From NCBI RefSeq assembly GCF_000503215.1, contig NZ_KI628539.1:186001-250000 (forward strand): a stretch of DNA of 64,000 nt, in the 5' to 3' direction. The DNA is from Pseudomonas canadensis (GTDB taxonomy: Bacteria > Pseudomonadota > Gammaproteobacteria > Pseudomonadales > Pseudomonadaceae). Shown here piece by piece: positions 23,874-33,003 of the stretch (its first letter is position 1; the number at the start of each line of letters is the position of its first letter). The notes beneath the pieces were generated by a model. The model was not told the DNA's origin, did not search any database, and was given only the letters and a program-made list of their open reading frames with translations. A program made the position numbers and the translations under genes.

Positions 23874-25319
23874 GTGTCCCAAGCCCAACGTTTTGACAAC
23901 TACATTAATGGCCAGTGGGTGGCCGGTGCCGACTACTGCGTCAACCTCAACCCGTCGGAGTTGTCCGATGTCATTGGCGAATACGCCAAGGCGGATGTTG
24001 CCCAAGTCCACGCCGCTATCGACGCAGCCCGCGCAGCATTCCCGGCCTGGTCCACTTCCGGGATCCAGGCGCGCCATGACGCGCTGGATAAAGTCGGCAG
24101 CGAAATCCTCGCGCGCCGCGAAGAACTCGGCACCCTGCTGGCCCGTGAAGAGGGCAAGACCCTGCCCGAAGCCATCGGCGAAGTAACCCGCGCCGGTAAC
24201 ATCTTCAAGTTCTTTGCCGGTGAGTGCCTGCGCCTGTCCGGCGACTACGTGCCGTCGGTTCGTCCGGGAGTCAACGTCGAAGTCACCCGTGAAGCCCTGG
24301 GGGTGGTCGGCCTGATCACGCCGTGGAACTTCCCGATAGCCATCCCCGCCTGGAAAATCGCCCCGGCCCTGGCCTACGGCAACTGCGTCGTGATCAAGCC
24401 GGCTGAACTGGTGCCGGGCTGCGCTTGGGCACTGGCGGAAATCATTTCCCGTGCGGGCTTCCCAGCCGGCGTGTTCAACCTGGTAATGGGCAGCGGTCGC
24501 GTGGTTGGCGACGTGCTGGTCAACAGCCCAAAAGTTGATGGCATCAGCTTCACCGGTTCTGTCGGTGTCGGTCGTCAGATCGCCGTCAGCTGTGTGTCGC
24601 GCCAGGCCAAAGTGCAGTTGGAAATGGGCGGCAAGAACCCGCAGATCATCCTCGATGACGCCGACCTCAAGCAGGCTGTCGAGCTCTCGGTACAGAGCGC
24701 GTTCTACTCCACCGGCCAGCGTTGCACGGCCTCCAGCCGCTTGATCGTCACCGCCGGTATCCACGACCAGTTCGTCGCGGCCATGGCCGAACGCATGAAG
24801 TCGATCAAGGTCGGCCACGCGCTGAAAAGCGGCACCGACATCGGCCCAGTGGTTTCCCAGGCGCAGTTGGATCAAGACCTCAAGTACATCGACATCGGCC
24901 AGAGCGAAGGTGCGCGGTTGGTCAGCGGTGGCGGCCTGGTCACCTGTGACACCGAAGGCTACTACCTGGCGCCGACGCTGTTTGCCGACAGCGAAGCGGC
25001 CATGCGCATCAGCCGTGAAGAGATCTTCGGGCCGGTGGCCAACGTTGTGCGTGTGGCGGACTACGAAGCGGCGCTTGCCATGGCCAACGACACCGAGTTC
25101 GGGTTGTCGGCGGGCATTGCCACCACGTCGCTCAAGTACGCCAACCACTTCAAGCGCCACTCCCAGGCTGGGATGGTAATGGTCAACTTGCCGACTGCCG
25201 GTGTGGACTATCACGTTCCGTTCGGTGGCCGTAAGGGCTCATCCTATGGGTCGCGCGAGCAAGGTCGCTATGCGCAAGAGTTCTACACCGTGGTGAAGAC
25301 CAGCTACATCGGTTCGTAA
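23874..25319 (+). CDS. 2,5-dioxovalerate (alpha-ketoglutarate semialdehyde) dehydrogenase
   Basis: 481 aa aldehyde dehydrogenase. Landmarks: GLITPWNFPIAIPAWKIAPAL (NAD(P) and oxyanion region, shown in part), FTGSVGVGRQIA, catalytic Glu in LEMGGKNPQ and catalytic Cys in STGQRCTASSR, C-terminal VDYHVPFGGRKGSSYGSREQ. Position after kdgD points to oxidation of 2,5-dioxopentanoate to 2-oxoglutarate, feeding the TCA cycle. Start is GTG 23874 with AGGAGA 6 nt upstream. REP pair and a 170-nt gap follow before the permease gene. Confidence 0.9.
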   Translation: MSQAQRFDNYINGQWVAGADYCVNLNPSELSDVIGEYAKADVAQVHAAIDAARAAFPAWSTSGIQARHDALDKVGSEILARREELGTLLAREEGKTLPEAIGEVTRAGNIFKFFAGECLRLSGDYVPSVRPGVNVEVTREALGVVGLITPWNFPIAIPAWKIAPALAYGNCVVIKPAELVPGCAWALAEIISRAGFPAGVFNLVMGSGRVVGDVLVNSPKVDGISFTGSVGVGRQIAVSCVSRQAKVQLEMGGKNPQIILDDADLKQAVELSVQSAFYSTGQRCTASSRLIVTAGIHDQFVAAMAERMKSIKVGHALKSGTDIGPVVSQAQLDQDLKYIDIGQSEGARLVSGGGLVTCDTEGYYLAPTLFADSEAAMRISREEIFGPVANVVRVADYEAALAMANDTEFGLSAGIATTSLKYANHFKRHSQAGMVMVNLPTAGVDYHVPFGGRKGSSYGSREQGRYAQEFYTVVKTSYIGS

Positions 25320-25336
25320 TACGGCGCACCTAACTC

Positions 25337-25425
25337 CTGTAGGAGCCGGCTTGCTGGCGATGGAATCAACGCGGTGTTTCTGAACCGCCGCAGTGATGCC
25401 ATCGCTGGCAAGCCAGCTCCTACAG
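25337..25425. repeat. REP pair of the GTAGGAGC class
   Basis: CTGTAGGAGCCGGCTTGCTG and the following GCGAT pair with ATCGCTGGCAAGCCAGCTCC and TACAG across a spacer of about 38 nt, between the dehydrogenase and permease genes. Confidence 0.82.
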
Positions 25426-25486
25426 AGGCGCCGAGCAACAGACAAAAATTACCCGCAAAAAAAATAATTAGTGGGAGTACTTCTTC

Positions 25487-26851
25487 ATGCAAGCGACCAA
25501 GCCGACCCATGTCCGCTATTTGATCCTGCTCATGCTGTTCCTGGTGACCACGATCAATTACGCCGACCGGGCCACCATCGCCATCGCAGGCTCCAGCCTG
25601 CAAAAAGACCTCGGCATCGACGCGGTCACCCTCGGTTACATCTTCTCTGCATTCGGTTGGGCCTACGTGGCCGGGCAAATTCCCGGTGGCTGGCTGCTGG
25701 ACCGGTTCGGCTCCAAGAAAGTCTATGCGCTGAGCATCTTCACCTGGTCACTGTTCACCGTGCTGCAAGGCTATGTCGGTGAGTTTGGTGTCTCCACCGC
25801 CGTGGTGGCGCTGTTTATGCTGCGCTTTATGGTCGGTCTGGCCGAAGCGCCTTCGTTTCCCGGAAATGCCCGGATTGTCGCGGCGTGGTTTCCTACGGCT
25901 GAGCGCGGTACGGCTTCAGCGATCTTCAACTCGGCGCAGTACTTCGCCACGGTGCTGTTTGCGCCGCTGATGGGCTGGATTGTCTACAGCTTCGGCTGGC
26001 AGCACGTGTTTATCGTGATGGGTGTGATCGGCATCATTTTCTCGCTGATCTGGCTGAAAGTTATCCACAGCCCGCGCCAGCACCCGATGATCAACGAAGC
26101 CGAGTTCAATCACATCGCCGCCAATGGCGCGATGGTCGATATGGATCAGGACAAAGGCAAGGGTAAGAAAACCGACGGTCCGAAGTGGGATTACATCCGC
26201 CAGTTGCTGACCAACCGCATGATGCTCGGCGTGTACCTGGGCCAGTATTGCATCAACGGTATCACCTACTTTTTCCTCACCTGGTTCCCGGTGTACCTGG
26301 TGCAGGACCGTGGCATGACCATCCTCAAGGCCGGTTTCATCGCTTCGTTGCCGGCGATCTGCGGGTTTATCGGCGGCGTGCTAGGCGGGGTGATTTCGGA
26401 TTATCTGCTGCGCAAGGGGCATTCCCTGACCTTCGCCCGCAAGGCGCCGATCATTGGGGGCCTGCTGATTTCCAGCAGTATCGTGGCCTGCAACTACGTG
26501 GATATCGAGTGGATGGTGGTGGGCTTCATGGCCTTGGCCTTCTTCGGTAAAGGCGTTGGCGCACTGGGCTGGGCGGTAGTCTCCGACACCTCGCCGAAAC
26601 AAATCGCCGGCCTCAGTGGCGGCTTGTTCAACACCTTCGGTAACCTCGCGTCGATCACTACCCCTATTGTGATCGGCTACATCATCAGCACCACCGGCTC
26701 GTTCAAATGGGCCCTGGTGTTCGTCGGCGCCAATGCGCTGGTGGCGGTGTTCAGCTACCTGGTCATCGTTGGGCCGATCAAACGTGTAGTCCTCAAAGAG
26801 CCGCCTGCCAAGGGGCCTGAGTTGACCAACCTAACCGAAGCGCATTCCTGA
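25487..26851 (+). CDS. MFS permease for glucarate/galactarate (GudP-like)
   Basis: 454 aa with twelve predicted membrane helices and the usual long central loop (about 200-235, Lys-rich). The N-terminal TTINYADRATIAIAGSSLQK and FGWAYVAGQIPGGWLLDRFG are typical of the anion:cation symporter group that includes GudP, GarP and hexuronate transporters. It should bring D-galactarate/D-glucarate into the cell with protons. Preceded by GTGGGAG; followed 12 nt later by garD, so the two are probably one transcript. Confidence 0.9.
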   Translation: MQATKPTHVRYLILLMLFLVTTINYADRATIAIAGSSLQKDLGIDAVTLGYIFSAFGWAYVAGQIPGGWLLDRFGSKKVYALSIFTWSLFTVLQGYVGEFGVSTAVVALFMLRFMVGLAEAPSFPGNARIVAAWFPTAERGTASAIFNSAQYFATVLFAPLMGWIVYSFGWQHVFIVMGVIGIIFSLIWLKVIHSPRQHPMINEAEFNHIAANGAMVDMDQDKGKGKKTDGPKWDYIRQLLTNRMMLGVYLGQYCINGITYFFLTWFPVYLVQDRGMTILKAGFIASLPAICGFIGGVLGGVISDYLLRKGHSLTFARKAPIIGGLLISSSIVACNYVDIEWMVVGFMALAFFGKGVGALGWAVVSDTSPKQIAGLSGGLFNTFGNLASITTPIVIGYIISTTGSFKWALVFVGANALVAVFSYLVIVGPIKRVVLKEPPAKGPELTNLTEAHS

Positions 26852-26862
26852 GGGGCCGTGTG

Positions 26863-28416
26863 ATGCAGTTGATTGAACATGCCGACTCGCCGCGCTCGAT
26901 TCGTTTGCACGAACGCGACAACGTGGTGATCGTGGTCAATGACCAAGGCGTACCGGCCGGAACCGAATTCCCGGATGGCCTGGTGACCGTGGATTTCATC
27001 CCTCAGAGTCACAAGGTGACCCTGGAAGATATCCCCGAGGGCGGCCAGATTATTCGCTATGGCCAGACCATCGGATACGCCCTGGCGCCGATTCCGCGTG
27101 GTAGTTGGGTGCAGGAAGATCAACTGCGCATGCCCACCGCGCCGCCGTTGGACAGCTTGCCGCTGTCCACCGAGGTGCCTGAGGCCCAGGCGCCCTTGGA
27201 AGGGTTTACCTTCGAGGGTTACCGCAACGCGGATGGCACTGTGGGTACGCGCAATATCCTTGGCATCACCACCACGGTGCAGTGCGTCACCGGCGTACTG
27301 GACCATGCGGTCAAGCGCATCAAGGACGAATTGCTACCCAAGTACCCACACGTTGACGACGTGGTAGCGCTGACCCACAGCTACGGCTGTGGTGTGGCGA
27401 TCACTGCGACCGATGCCTACATCCCGATCCGCACGGTACGCAACCTGGCGCGCAATCCGAACCTGGGCGGCGAAGCCCTGGTGATCAGCCTGGGCTGCGA
27501 GAAACTGCAGGCCGGGCAGGTGATGCACGACAACGACAGCTCGGTCGACCTGAGTGAGCCCTGGCTGTATCGGCTGCAGGATTCCAGCCACGGCTTTACC
27601 GAGATGATCGAGCAGATCATGGAATTGGCCGAGACGCGCCTGAAGAAACTCGACCAGCGCCGCCGGGAAACCGTGCCGGCGTCGGAGTTGATCCTGGGCA
27701 TGCAGTGCGGCGGCAGTGATGCGTTTTCCGGTATCACCGCCAACCCGGCGCTGGGCTATGCCTCGGATCTGTTGCTGCGGGCTGGGGCGACGGTGATGTT
27801 TTCCGAAGTGACCGAAGTTCGCGATGCGATTTACCTGCTGACCTCTCGCGCTGAAAGCGAAGCCGTTGCCCAGGAACTGGTCCGGGAAATGGATTGGTAC
27901 GATCGCTACCTGGCCAAGGGCGAGGCGGACCGCAGCGCCAACACCACGCCGGGAAACAAGAAGGGCGGCTTGTCGAACATTGTCGAGAAGTCCTTGGGCT
28001 CCATCGTCAAATCCGGCAGCAGCGCGATCAATGGCGTGCTGGGTCCGGGTGAGCGCTTCAAGAGTAAGGGCCTGATCTTTTGCGCAACCCCGGCCAGTGA
28101 CTTTGTGTGCGGCACGTTGCAACTGGCGGCAGGGATGAACCTGCATGTGTTCACCACCGGACGCGGCACACCTTACGGGCTGGCGATGGCGCCAGTGGTG
28201 AAGGTGTCGACGCGTACGGAGCTGGCACAGCGTTGGCCGGACCTGATCGATATCGACGCTGGGCGTATTGCGACTGGGCGGGCGAGCATCGAGGAATTGG
28301 GGTGGGAGTTGTTTCACTTCTACCTGGATGTGGCCAGCGGCAAGAAGCAGACGTGGGCGGAGCACCACAAGCTGCACAACGACATCACCTTGTTCAACCC
28401 GGCGCCCATTACCTGA
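26863..28416 (+). CDS. garD: Galactarate dehydratase
   Basis: 517 aa, matching the family's length. The small N-terminal SAF-type domain (1-95, with VDFIPQSHKVTLEDI and GQTIGYALAPIPRGSWV) and a large UxaA/GarD catalytic domain beginning FEGYRNADGTVGTRNILGIT, with conserved Cys in HSYGCGV, SLGCEK and GMQCGGSDAFSGITANPALG. It converts galactarate to 5-keto-4-deoxyglucarate, the KdgD substrate. ATG 26863 is preferred to the overlapping GTG 26860. No glucarate dehydratase gene lies in the window. Confidence 0.92.
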   Translation: MQLIEHADSPRSIRLHERDNVVIVVNDQGVPAGTEFPDGLVTVDFIPQSHKVTLEDIPEGGQIIRYGQTIGYALAPIPRGSWVQEDQLRMPTAPPLDSLPLSTEVPEAQAPLEGFTFEGYRNADGTVGTRNILGITTTVQCVTGVLDHAVKRIKDELLPKYPHVDDVVALTHSYGCGVAITATDAYIPIRTVRNLARNPNLGGEALVISLGCEKLQAGQVMHDNDSSVDLSEPWLYRLQDSSHGFTEMIEQIMELAETRLKKLDQRRRETVPASELILGMQCGGSDAFSGITANPALGYASDLLLRAGATVMFSEVTEVRDAIYLLTSRAESEAVAQELVREMDWYDRYLAKGEADRSANTTPGNKKGGLSNIVEKSLGSIVKSGSSAINGVLGPGERFKSKGLIFCATPASDFVCGTLQLAAGMNLHVFTTGRGTPYGLAMAPVVKVSTRTELAQRWPDLIDIDAGRIATGRASIEELGWELFHFYLDVASGKKQTWAEHHKLHNDITLFNPAPIT

Positions 28417-28421
28417 CTGTG

Positions 28422-28485
28422 GTGAGCGGGCTTGTCGGATCGCCGCATCGCCCGCGTTGGGTGGCGATCCGACAAGCCCGCTCAC
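28422..28485. repeat. Inverted repeat of a third REP class
   Basis: GTGAGCGGGCTTGTCGGATC plus GCC (28422-28444) pairs with its complement (28463-28485) over an 18-nt spacer, just after garD. It differs from the two commoner REP classes by the TTGTCGGATCG core and may double as the garD terminator. Confidence 0.8.
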
Positions 28486-28567
28486 TACAAGGATCTAGAC
28501 CAGACGAAGCGGCCTACACTGGCTTATCATTAGCCACCTAACGACGCTCACCAAGGTTTTCCCCGGC

Positions 28568-29509
28568 ATGCTGGCAATTTTCCTCACGACCCTGACCATC
28601 ACTGCGCCGGTGTTTGCCATGCTGTTCCTGGGTGTGTTGCTCAAGCGCATCAACTGGATCAACGACAACTTCATCCACACGGCCTCGTCCCTGGTGTTCA
28701 ACGTCACCATGCCGGCGCTGCTGTTCCTCGGCATCCTGCATGCCGACCTGCACTCGGCGCTCAAGCCAAGCCTTCTGATCTACTTTGCCGTCGCCACCTT
28801 GCTCAGCTTCGCCCTGGCCTGGGGTTGGGCAATCTTTAGTTGCCCGCGTGAAGACCGGGGTATCTACACGCAAGGCGCGTTTCGCGGCAATAACGGCGTG
28901 ATCGGCCTGGCGCTGGCCGCCAGCATGTACGGCGATTACGGCATCTCCCTCGGCGCGATTCTCGCGGCGTTGGTGATCCTGTTCTACAACACCCTGTCGA
29001 CCATCGTGTTGGCGGTGTACAGCCCGGTGATCAAGTCCGATCCGTGGAGCATTTGCAAAAGTGTGGTGGCCAACCCGCTGATCATCAGCGTGATCGTGGC
29101 GGCGCCGTTCGCTTATTTTCAGATTGGCCTGCCTGGCTGGTTGGAAAAATCCATGCAGTATCTGGCGGATACCACCTTGCCGTTGGCCTTGATCTGCATT
29201 GGCGGCACCTTGTCCCTGGCAGCGTTGCGCAAGAGCGGCAACAGGGCGCTGAGCGCGAGCTTGATGAAGATGGTCTGGCTGCCAGTGGTGGCGACCTTAG
29301 GCGCGTGGTTGCTGGGCTTTCGCGGGCCGGAGCTGGGGATTCTGTTCCTGTATTTCGGTGCGCCGACCGCAGCCGCCAGTTTTGTGATGGCCAGGGCGGC
29401 CGAGGGTAATCATGAGCTGGCGGCGGCAATTATCGTGATCACCACCTTGATGGCGGCGGTGACCACGAATATCGGGATCTTCGTGTTGCAGGCAGGAGGT
29501 TGGATCTGA
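28568..29509 (+). CDS. AEC family transporter
   Basis: 313 aa with about ten membrane helices. The family pattern is clear: an N-terminal LFLGVLLKRINWINDNFIHT and VFNVTMPALLFL, and a C-terminal half starting PLIISVIVAAPFAYF with GGTLSLAALRKSG. AEC (auxin efflux carrier) proteins in bacteria move organic acids such as malate or malonate; the substrate cannot be assigned. It reads in the same direction as garD but is separated by the inverted repeat, so it may have its own promoter. Confidence 0.85.
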   Translation: MLAIFLTTLTITAPVFAMLFLGVLLKRINWINDNFIHTASSLVFNVTMPALLFLGILHADLHSALKPSLLIYFAVATLLSFALAWGWAIFSCPREDRGIYTQGAFRGNNGVIGLALAASMYGDYGISLGAILAALVILFYNTLSTIVLAVYSPVIKSDPWSICKSVVANPLIISVIVAAPFAYFQIGLPGWLEKSMQYLADTTLPLALICIGGTLSLAALRKSGNRALSASLMKMVWLPVVATLGAWLLGFRGPELGILFLYFGAPTAAASFVMARAAEGNHELAAAIIVITTLMAAVTTNIGIFVLQAGGWI

Positions 29510-29532
29510 GGGTTGTGGTGTCTGTGAGGGCC

Positions 29533-29556
29533 AATCGCCGGCAAGCCGGCTCCTAC
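29533..29556. repeat. Single REP unit
   Basis: AATCGCCGGCAAGCCGGCTC and CTAC right after the AEC gene match one arm of the GTAGGAGC class; no partner arm nearby. Confidence 0.55.
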
Positions 29557-29930
29557 GGTGCCTCGTAGGTATCGATCACTTCCTGCGCCGCACGGAACGC
29601 ATCAATCGCCGCCGGCACACCGGCATACACCGCGCAATGCAGCAACGCCTCGCGGATCTCTTCCACGGTGCAACCATTGTTCAGCGCACCGCGCACATGG
29701 CCTTTGAGCTCCTGCGGGCATTTGAGCGCGGTAAGGGCGGCGAGGGTGATCAGGCTGCGGGTTTTCAGCGGCAATCCTTCGCGGTTCCACACACTGCCCC
29801 AGGCATGTTCATTGACGAAATCCTGTAGCGGCTGGGTGAACTCGGTGGCATTGCCCAAGGCGCGGTCGACGAACACATCGCCCATGACCTGGCGACGCAT
29901 ATCAACCCCGGGCTTTTTCTGATCGGTCAT
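29553..29930 (-). CDS. Carboxymuconolactone decarboxylase family protein
   Basis: 125 aa single-domain CMD protein. The helical core LKTRSLITLAALTALKCPQE and HCAVYAGVPAAIDAF match the family, including His in KGHVRGALNNG. True PcaC acts in the protocatechuate branch, but no pca genes are near, so a 4-carboxymuconolactone decarboxylase role is not supported by context; an AhpD-like peroxidase is unlikely because the CxxC pair is missing. The start overlaps the stop of the antiporter gene by 4 nt (ATGA), so both are one transcript. Confidence 0.87.
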   Translation of the reverse strand: MTDQKKPGVDMRRQVMGDVFVDRALGNATEFTQPLQDFVNEHAWGSVWNREGLPLKTRSLITLAALTALKCPQELKGHVRGALNNGCTVEEIREALLHCAVYAGVPAAIDAFRAAQEVIDTYEAP

Positions 29931-31015
29931 TGCGATTCCCTCTTGTGTTGGCGGCGCCAGGCTCGCAGCGTGCTGAACAACAGAAAAGCCACCAGCACTG
30001 GCAGGACGTAGTACAGCATCAGTTGTTCAAGCTTGGTGGCCAGGGGCATGCCCGTGGTGAACGCCATTACATGCAGCCCGTACGCCAGGTACAGGCCCAG
30101 CAGCACCAGGCCTTCGGCGCGTGTCACGCGGTAGCCGGTGTAGAACACCGGCAGGCACAGCACGACTACGCCGAGCATCACCGGCAGGTCGAAATCCAGG
30201 GCATTGGGCGATACCGACAGCGGCGAGGGCGCGAGCAGGGCGGTCAGCCCCAACACGCCGAGCAGGTTGAACAGGTTGCTGCCGATCACGTTGCCCACGG
30301 CAATTTCCCGCTCGCCGCGCAGCGCGGCAATCAGCGAGGTCGCCAGGCATGGCAGCGAGGTGCCCACGCCGATCAGGGTCAGGCCGATCACACGTTCCGA
30401 CAGACCCAGGTCGCCTGCCACATCCACTGCGGCACCCAGCAGTAAATGCCCGGCCAGCACCAGGATCAGTAGCCCACCAACCATCAGCAACACGCTGCTC
30501 AGCCAGGGCGCGCGGGCCACGGTGTCCAGCGTGCGTGGGCGACGGGAGTGGCGCGTCTGGTAGTGCAACATGCCGAGGTAGGCGACCAGGGCAACCAGCA
30601 GCACCAGGCCGTCAATGGGTGTGAGCTCTTCATTGGCGGCGAGGGTGAACACCAGCAGTGCGGCCAGGATCATCACCGGAATATCCAGGCGCACCAGTTG
30701 GCGCGAAACCCGCAGCGGAATGATCAGCGCCGACAGGCCCAGGGTCACCAGGATGTTGAAGATGCTGCTGCCGATCACGCTACCCACGGCGATATCGGTG
30801 TTACCGGCCAGAGTGGCTTGCAGGCTGACAGTCATCTGCGGCGCGCTGCTGCCGAAGGCCACGATCGTCAGGCCGATGATCAGCGGACGCACCTTGAGGC
30901 TCGCGGCCAGGCGCACGGCGGCGCGCACCAGGATCTCGGCGCCGATGATCAGCAGCACCAGGCCGCTGACCAATTCCAGCAGGCTCCAGGGCGAGAGGGC
31001 GGTTAATCCGAAAAT
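29927..31015 (-). CDS. Calcium/sodium antiporter (CaCA family, YrbG-like)
   Basis: Ten to eleven predicted membrane helices with the two alpha-repeats: GLTIVAFGSSAPQMTVSL and GLTLIGVGTSLPCLATSL, each carrying the ion-binding polar residues. It exchanges Ca2+ for Na+ (or K+) across the inner membrane. The start is uncertain. The first conventional codon is TTG 30973 (348 aa), which cuts into the first helix. The frame stays open upstream, and an ATT at 31015-31013 with GGAG 8 nt before it would give 362 aa beginning with FGLTALSPWSLLELV; that form is listed here. It follows the RlpA-like gene closely. Confidence 0.82.
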   Translation of the reverse strand: MFGLTALSPWSLLELVSGLVLLIIGAEILVRAAVRLAASLKVRPLIIGLTIVAFGSSAPQMTVSLQATLAGNTDIAVGSVIGSSIFNILVTLGLSALIIPLRVSRQLVRLDIPVMILAALLVFTLAANEELTPIDGLVLLVALVAYLGMLHYQTRHSRRPRTLDTVARAPWLSSVLLMVGGLLILVLAGHLLLGAAVDVAGDLGLSERVIGLTLIGVGTSLPCLATSLIAALRGEREIAVGNVIGSNLFNLLGVLGLTALLAPSPLSVSPNALDFDLPVMLGVVVLCLPVFYTGYRVTRAEGLVLLGLYLAYGLHVMAFTTGMPLATKLEQLMLYYVLPVLVAFLLFSTLRAWRRQHKRESQ

Positions 31016-31031
31016 GGCGAGGGCTCCGTCT

Positions 31032-31403
31032 TCAGTTGCTCAAGGCTTGCACGCGAACCCGTGCGGTACCGCTGCCGATCATACCCAGCTGCTCGGCCGC
31101 CTTGCGTGAAAGATCGATCAGGCGCCCACGGGTATGCGGACCGCGATCATTGATGCGGACAACCACCGATTTGTCGTTGTCGAGATTGGTGACCTTGACC
31201 TGGGTGCCGAACGGCAATTGCCGGTGGGCGGCGGTCAGGGCGTTCTGATTGAAGGGTTCACCGCTGGCGGTCTTTTTGCCATGGTGCCGGGCGCCGTAAT
31301 AGGAGGCGGTGCCGGTTTCGTCGTAGCCGTTGGGGTTGATGATGCCGCTGGCACAGCCGGTCAAAAGGGAGAACAAGGCCAGGAGGCCGAGTAGACGCTT
31401 CAT
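31032..31403 (-). CDS. Small RlpA-like lipoprotein
   Basis: 123 aa. The lipobox is LLTGC (Cys17), so the mature protein is lipidated. The rest is one double-psi beta-barrel: GTASYYGARHHGKKTASGEP, LPFGTQVKVTNL, VVVRINDRGPH and GRLIDLSRKAAEQLG. Catalytic-type residues of the RlpA lytic transglycosylase barrel are present, but the C-terminal SPOR domain of full RlpA is missing. Probable periplasmic, peptidoglycan-acting protein. It heads a minus-strand run with the antiporter and the CMD gene. Confidence 0.87.
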   Translation of the reverse strand: MKRLLGLLALFSLLTGCASGIINPNGYDETGTASYYGARHHGKKTASGEPFNQNALTAAHRQLPFGTQVKVTNLDNDKSVVVRINDRGPHTRGRLIDLSRKAAEQLGMIGSGTARVRVQALSN

Positions 31404-31439
31404 GCAAGGAGTCCCATTACAAATGTTGGAGTTGGCTCG

Positions 31440-31527
31440 TGTGGGAGCTGGCTTGCCTGCGATGGCTTCACCTCGGTGTCACTGATGCACCGAGGCGCCT
31501 GCATCGCGGGCAAGCCCGGCTCCCACA
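31440..31527. repeat. REP pair with nested hairpin
   Basis: GTGTGGGAGCTGGCTTGCCT...GATG pairs with CATCGCGGGCAAGCCCGGCT...CACA; the spacer itself folds (CCTCGGTG/CACCGAGG). It lies between gatB and the RlpA-like gene, both on the minus strand. Confidence 0.8.
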
Positions 31528-31547
31528 GAAGCCGGGTCCTGCACGTG

Positions 31548-32993
31548 TCAGCCTTCGAGCTTGCTTTTCAGCAGTTCGTTCACCTGTTGCGGGTTGGCCT
31601 TGCCTTTGGAGGCTTTCATCGCCTGGCCCACAAAGAAGCCGAACATCTTGCCGCGCTTGGCTTCGTCTGCCGCACGGTATTGCTCGACCTGCTCGGCGTT
31701 GGCCGCGAGCATTTCATCCAATACAGCCGAGATCGCGCCGCTGTCGGTGACCTGCTTGAGGCCACGCTTCTCGATGATCTCGTCCGCGCTGCCTTCGCCT
31801 GCGGCCATGGCTTCGAACACGGTCTTGGCGATCTTGCCGGAGATGGTGTTGTCCTTGATGCGCAGCAGCATGCCGCCCAATTGCTCGGCAGTGACTGGGG
31901 CTTCGTCGATCTCCAGGCCTTGCTTGTTCAACAGGCTGCCCAACTCGACCATCACCCAGTTGGCCGCCAGTTTGGCGTCGCCGGCAATGCTCACGACTTT
32001 TTCGAAGTAGTTGGCTTGTTCACGGCTGGAGGCCAAGACGCTGGCATCGTAGACCGACAGGCCGAACTGCGCCTGGAAGCGCTCGCGTTTCTGCTGCGGC
32101 AGCTCCGGCAGGGTGGCGCGGATGTCATTGAGGAACGAGTCCTCAAGCACCACCGGCAACAGGTCCGGGTCGGGGAAGTAACGGTAGTCGTTGGCTTCCT
32201 CTTTGCTGCGCATGGCGCGGGTTTCGTCTTTGTTCGGGTCGTACAGGCGGGTCTGCTGGATGACCTTGCCGCCGTCTTCGATCAGCTCGATCTGGCGACG
32301 CACTTCGCTGTTGATCGCCTTCTCGATGAAGCGGAACGAGTTGACGTTCTTGATCTCGCAGCGGGTGCCGAACTCGACTTGGCCCTTGGGACGGATCGAC
32401 ACGTTGCAGTCGCAACGCAGCGAACCTTCTGCCATGTTGCCGTCGCAGATGCCCAGGTAGCGCACCAGTGCGTGGATGGTCTTGACGTAGGCCACGGCTT
32501 CCTTGGCGCTGCGCATGTCCGGCTCGGAAACGATCTCCAGCAGCGGCGTGCCGGCACGGTTCAGGTCGATACCGGTCGCGCCCGGGAATTCTTCGTGCAG
32601 GCTCTTGCCGGCATCTTCTTCCAGGTGCGCGCGGGTGACGCCGACGCGCTTGATGGTGCCGTCTTCCAGGGGGATGTCCAGGTGGCCTTTGCCAACGATC
32701 GGCAGTTCCATCTGGCTGATCTGGTAGCCCTTGGGCAGGTCAGGGTAGAAGTAGTTCTTGCGCGCGAACACGTTGTGCTGGCCGATCTCGGCGTCAATCG
32801 CCAGGCCGAACATCACCGCCATGCGCACCGCTTCCTGGTTCAGCACTGGCAGTACGCCGGGCATGCCCAGGTCGACTAGGCTGGCCTGCGTGTTCGGCTC
32901 GGAGCCGAACGTGGTGGCGCTACCGGAGAAAATCTTCGATTGGGTGGCGAGCTGGGTATGAATCTCCAGCCCGATCACAACTTCCCATTGCAT
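31548..32993 (-). CDS. gatB: Aspartyl/glutamyl-tRNA(Asn/Gln) amidotransferase subunit B
   Basis: 481 aa, full length. It starts MQWEVVIGLEIHTQLATQSK and has the family DLGMPGVLPVLN and LEDGTIKRVGVTRAHLEEDAG-type kinase core (about 110-135), then a helical GatB/YqeY tail for tRNA binding (GSADEIIEKRGLKQV). It phosphorylates Glu/Asp-tRNA and receives ammonia from GatA. Last gene of gatC-gatA-gatB, 10 nt after gatA. Confidence 0.97.
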   Translation of the reverse strand: MQWEVVIGLEIHTQLATQSKIFSGSATTFGSEPNTQASLVDLGMPGVLPVLNQEAVRMAVMFGLAIDAEIGQHNVFARKNYFYPDLPKGYQISQMELPIVGKGHLDIPLEDGTIKRVGVTRAHLEEDAGKSLHEEFPGATGIDLNRAGTPLLEIVSEPDMRSAKEAVAYVKTIHALVRYLGICDGNMAEGSLRCDCNVSIRPKGQVEFGTRCEIKNVNSFRFIEKAINSEVRRQIELIEDGGKVIQQTRLYDPNKDETRAMRSKEEANDYRYFPDPDLLPVVLEDSFLNDIRATLPELPQQKRERFQAQFGLSVYDASVLASSREQANYFEKVVSIAGDAKLAANWVMVELGSLLNKQGLEIDEAPVTAEQLGGMLLRIKDNTISGKIAKTVFEAMAAGEGSADEIIEKRGLKQVTDSGAISAVLDEMLAANAEQVEQYRAADEAKRGKMFGFFVGQAMKASKGKANPQQVNELLKSKLEG

Positions 32994-33003
32994 AGTGTTC
33001 TCC

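Noticed and set aside
23844..25214. 456-codon minus-strand frame over the dehydrogenase
   Set aside because: Shadow of a well-conserved aldehyde dehydrogenase.
29553..29930. PcaC or AhpD assignment for the CMD protein
   Set aside because: No protocatechuate genes nearby and no CxxC pair, so only the family name is kept.
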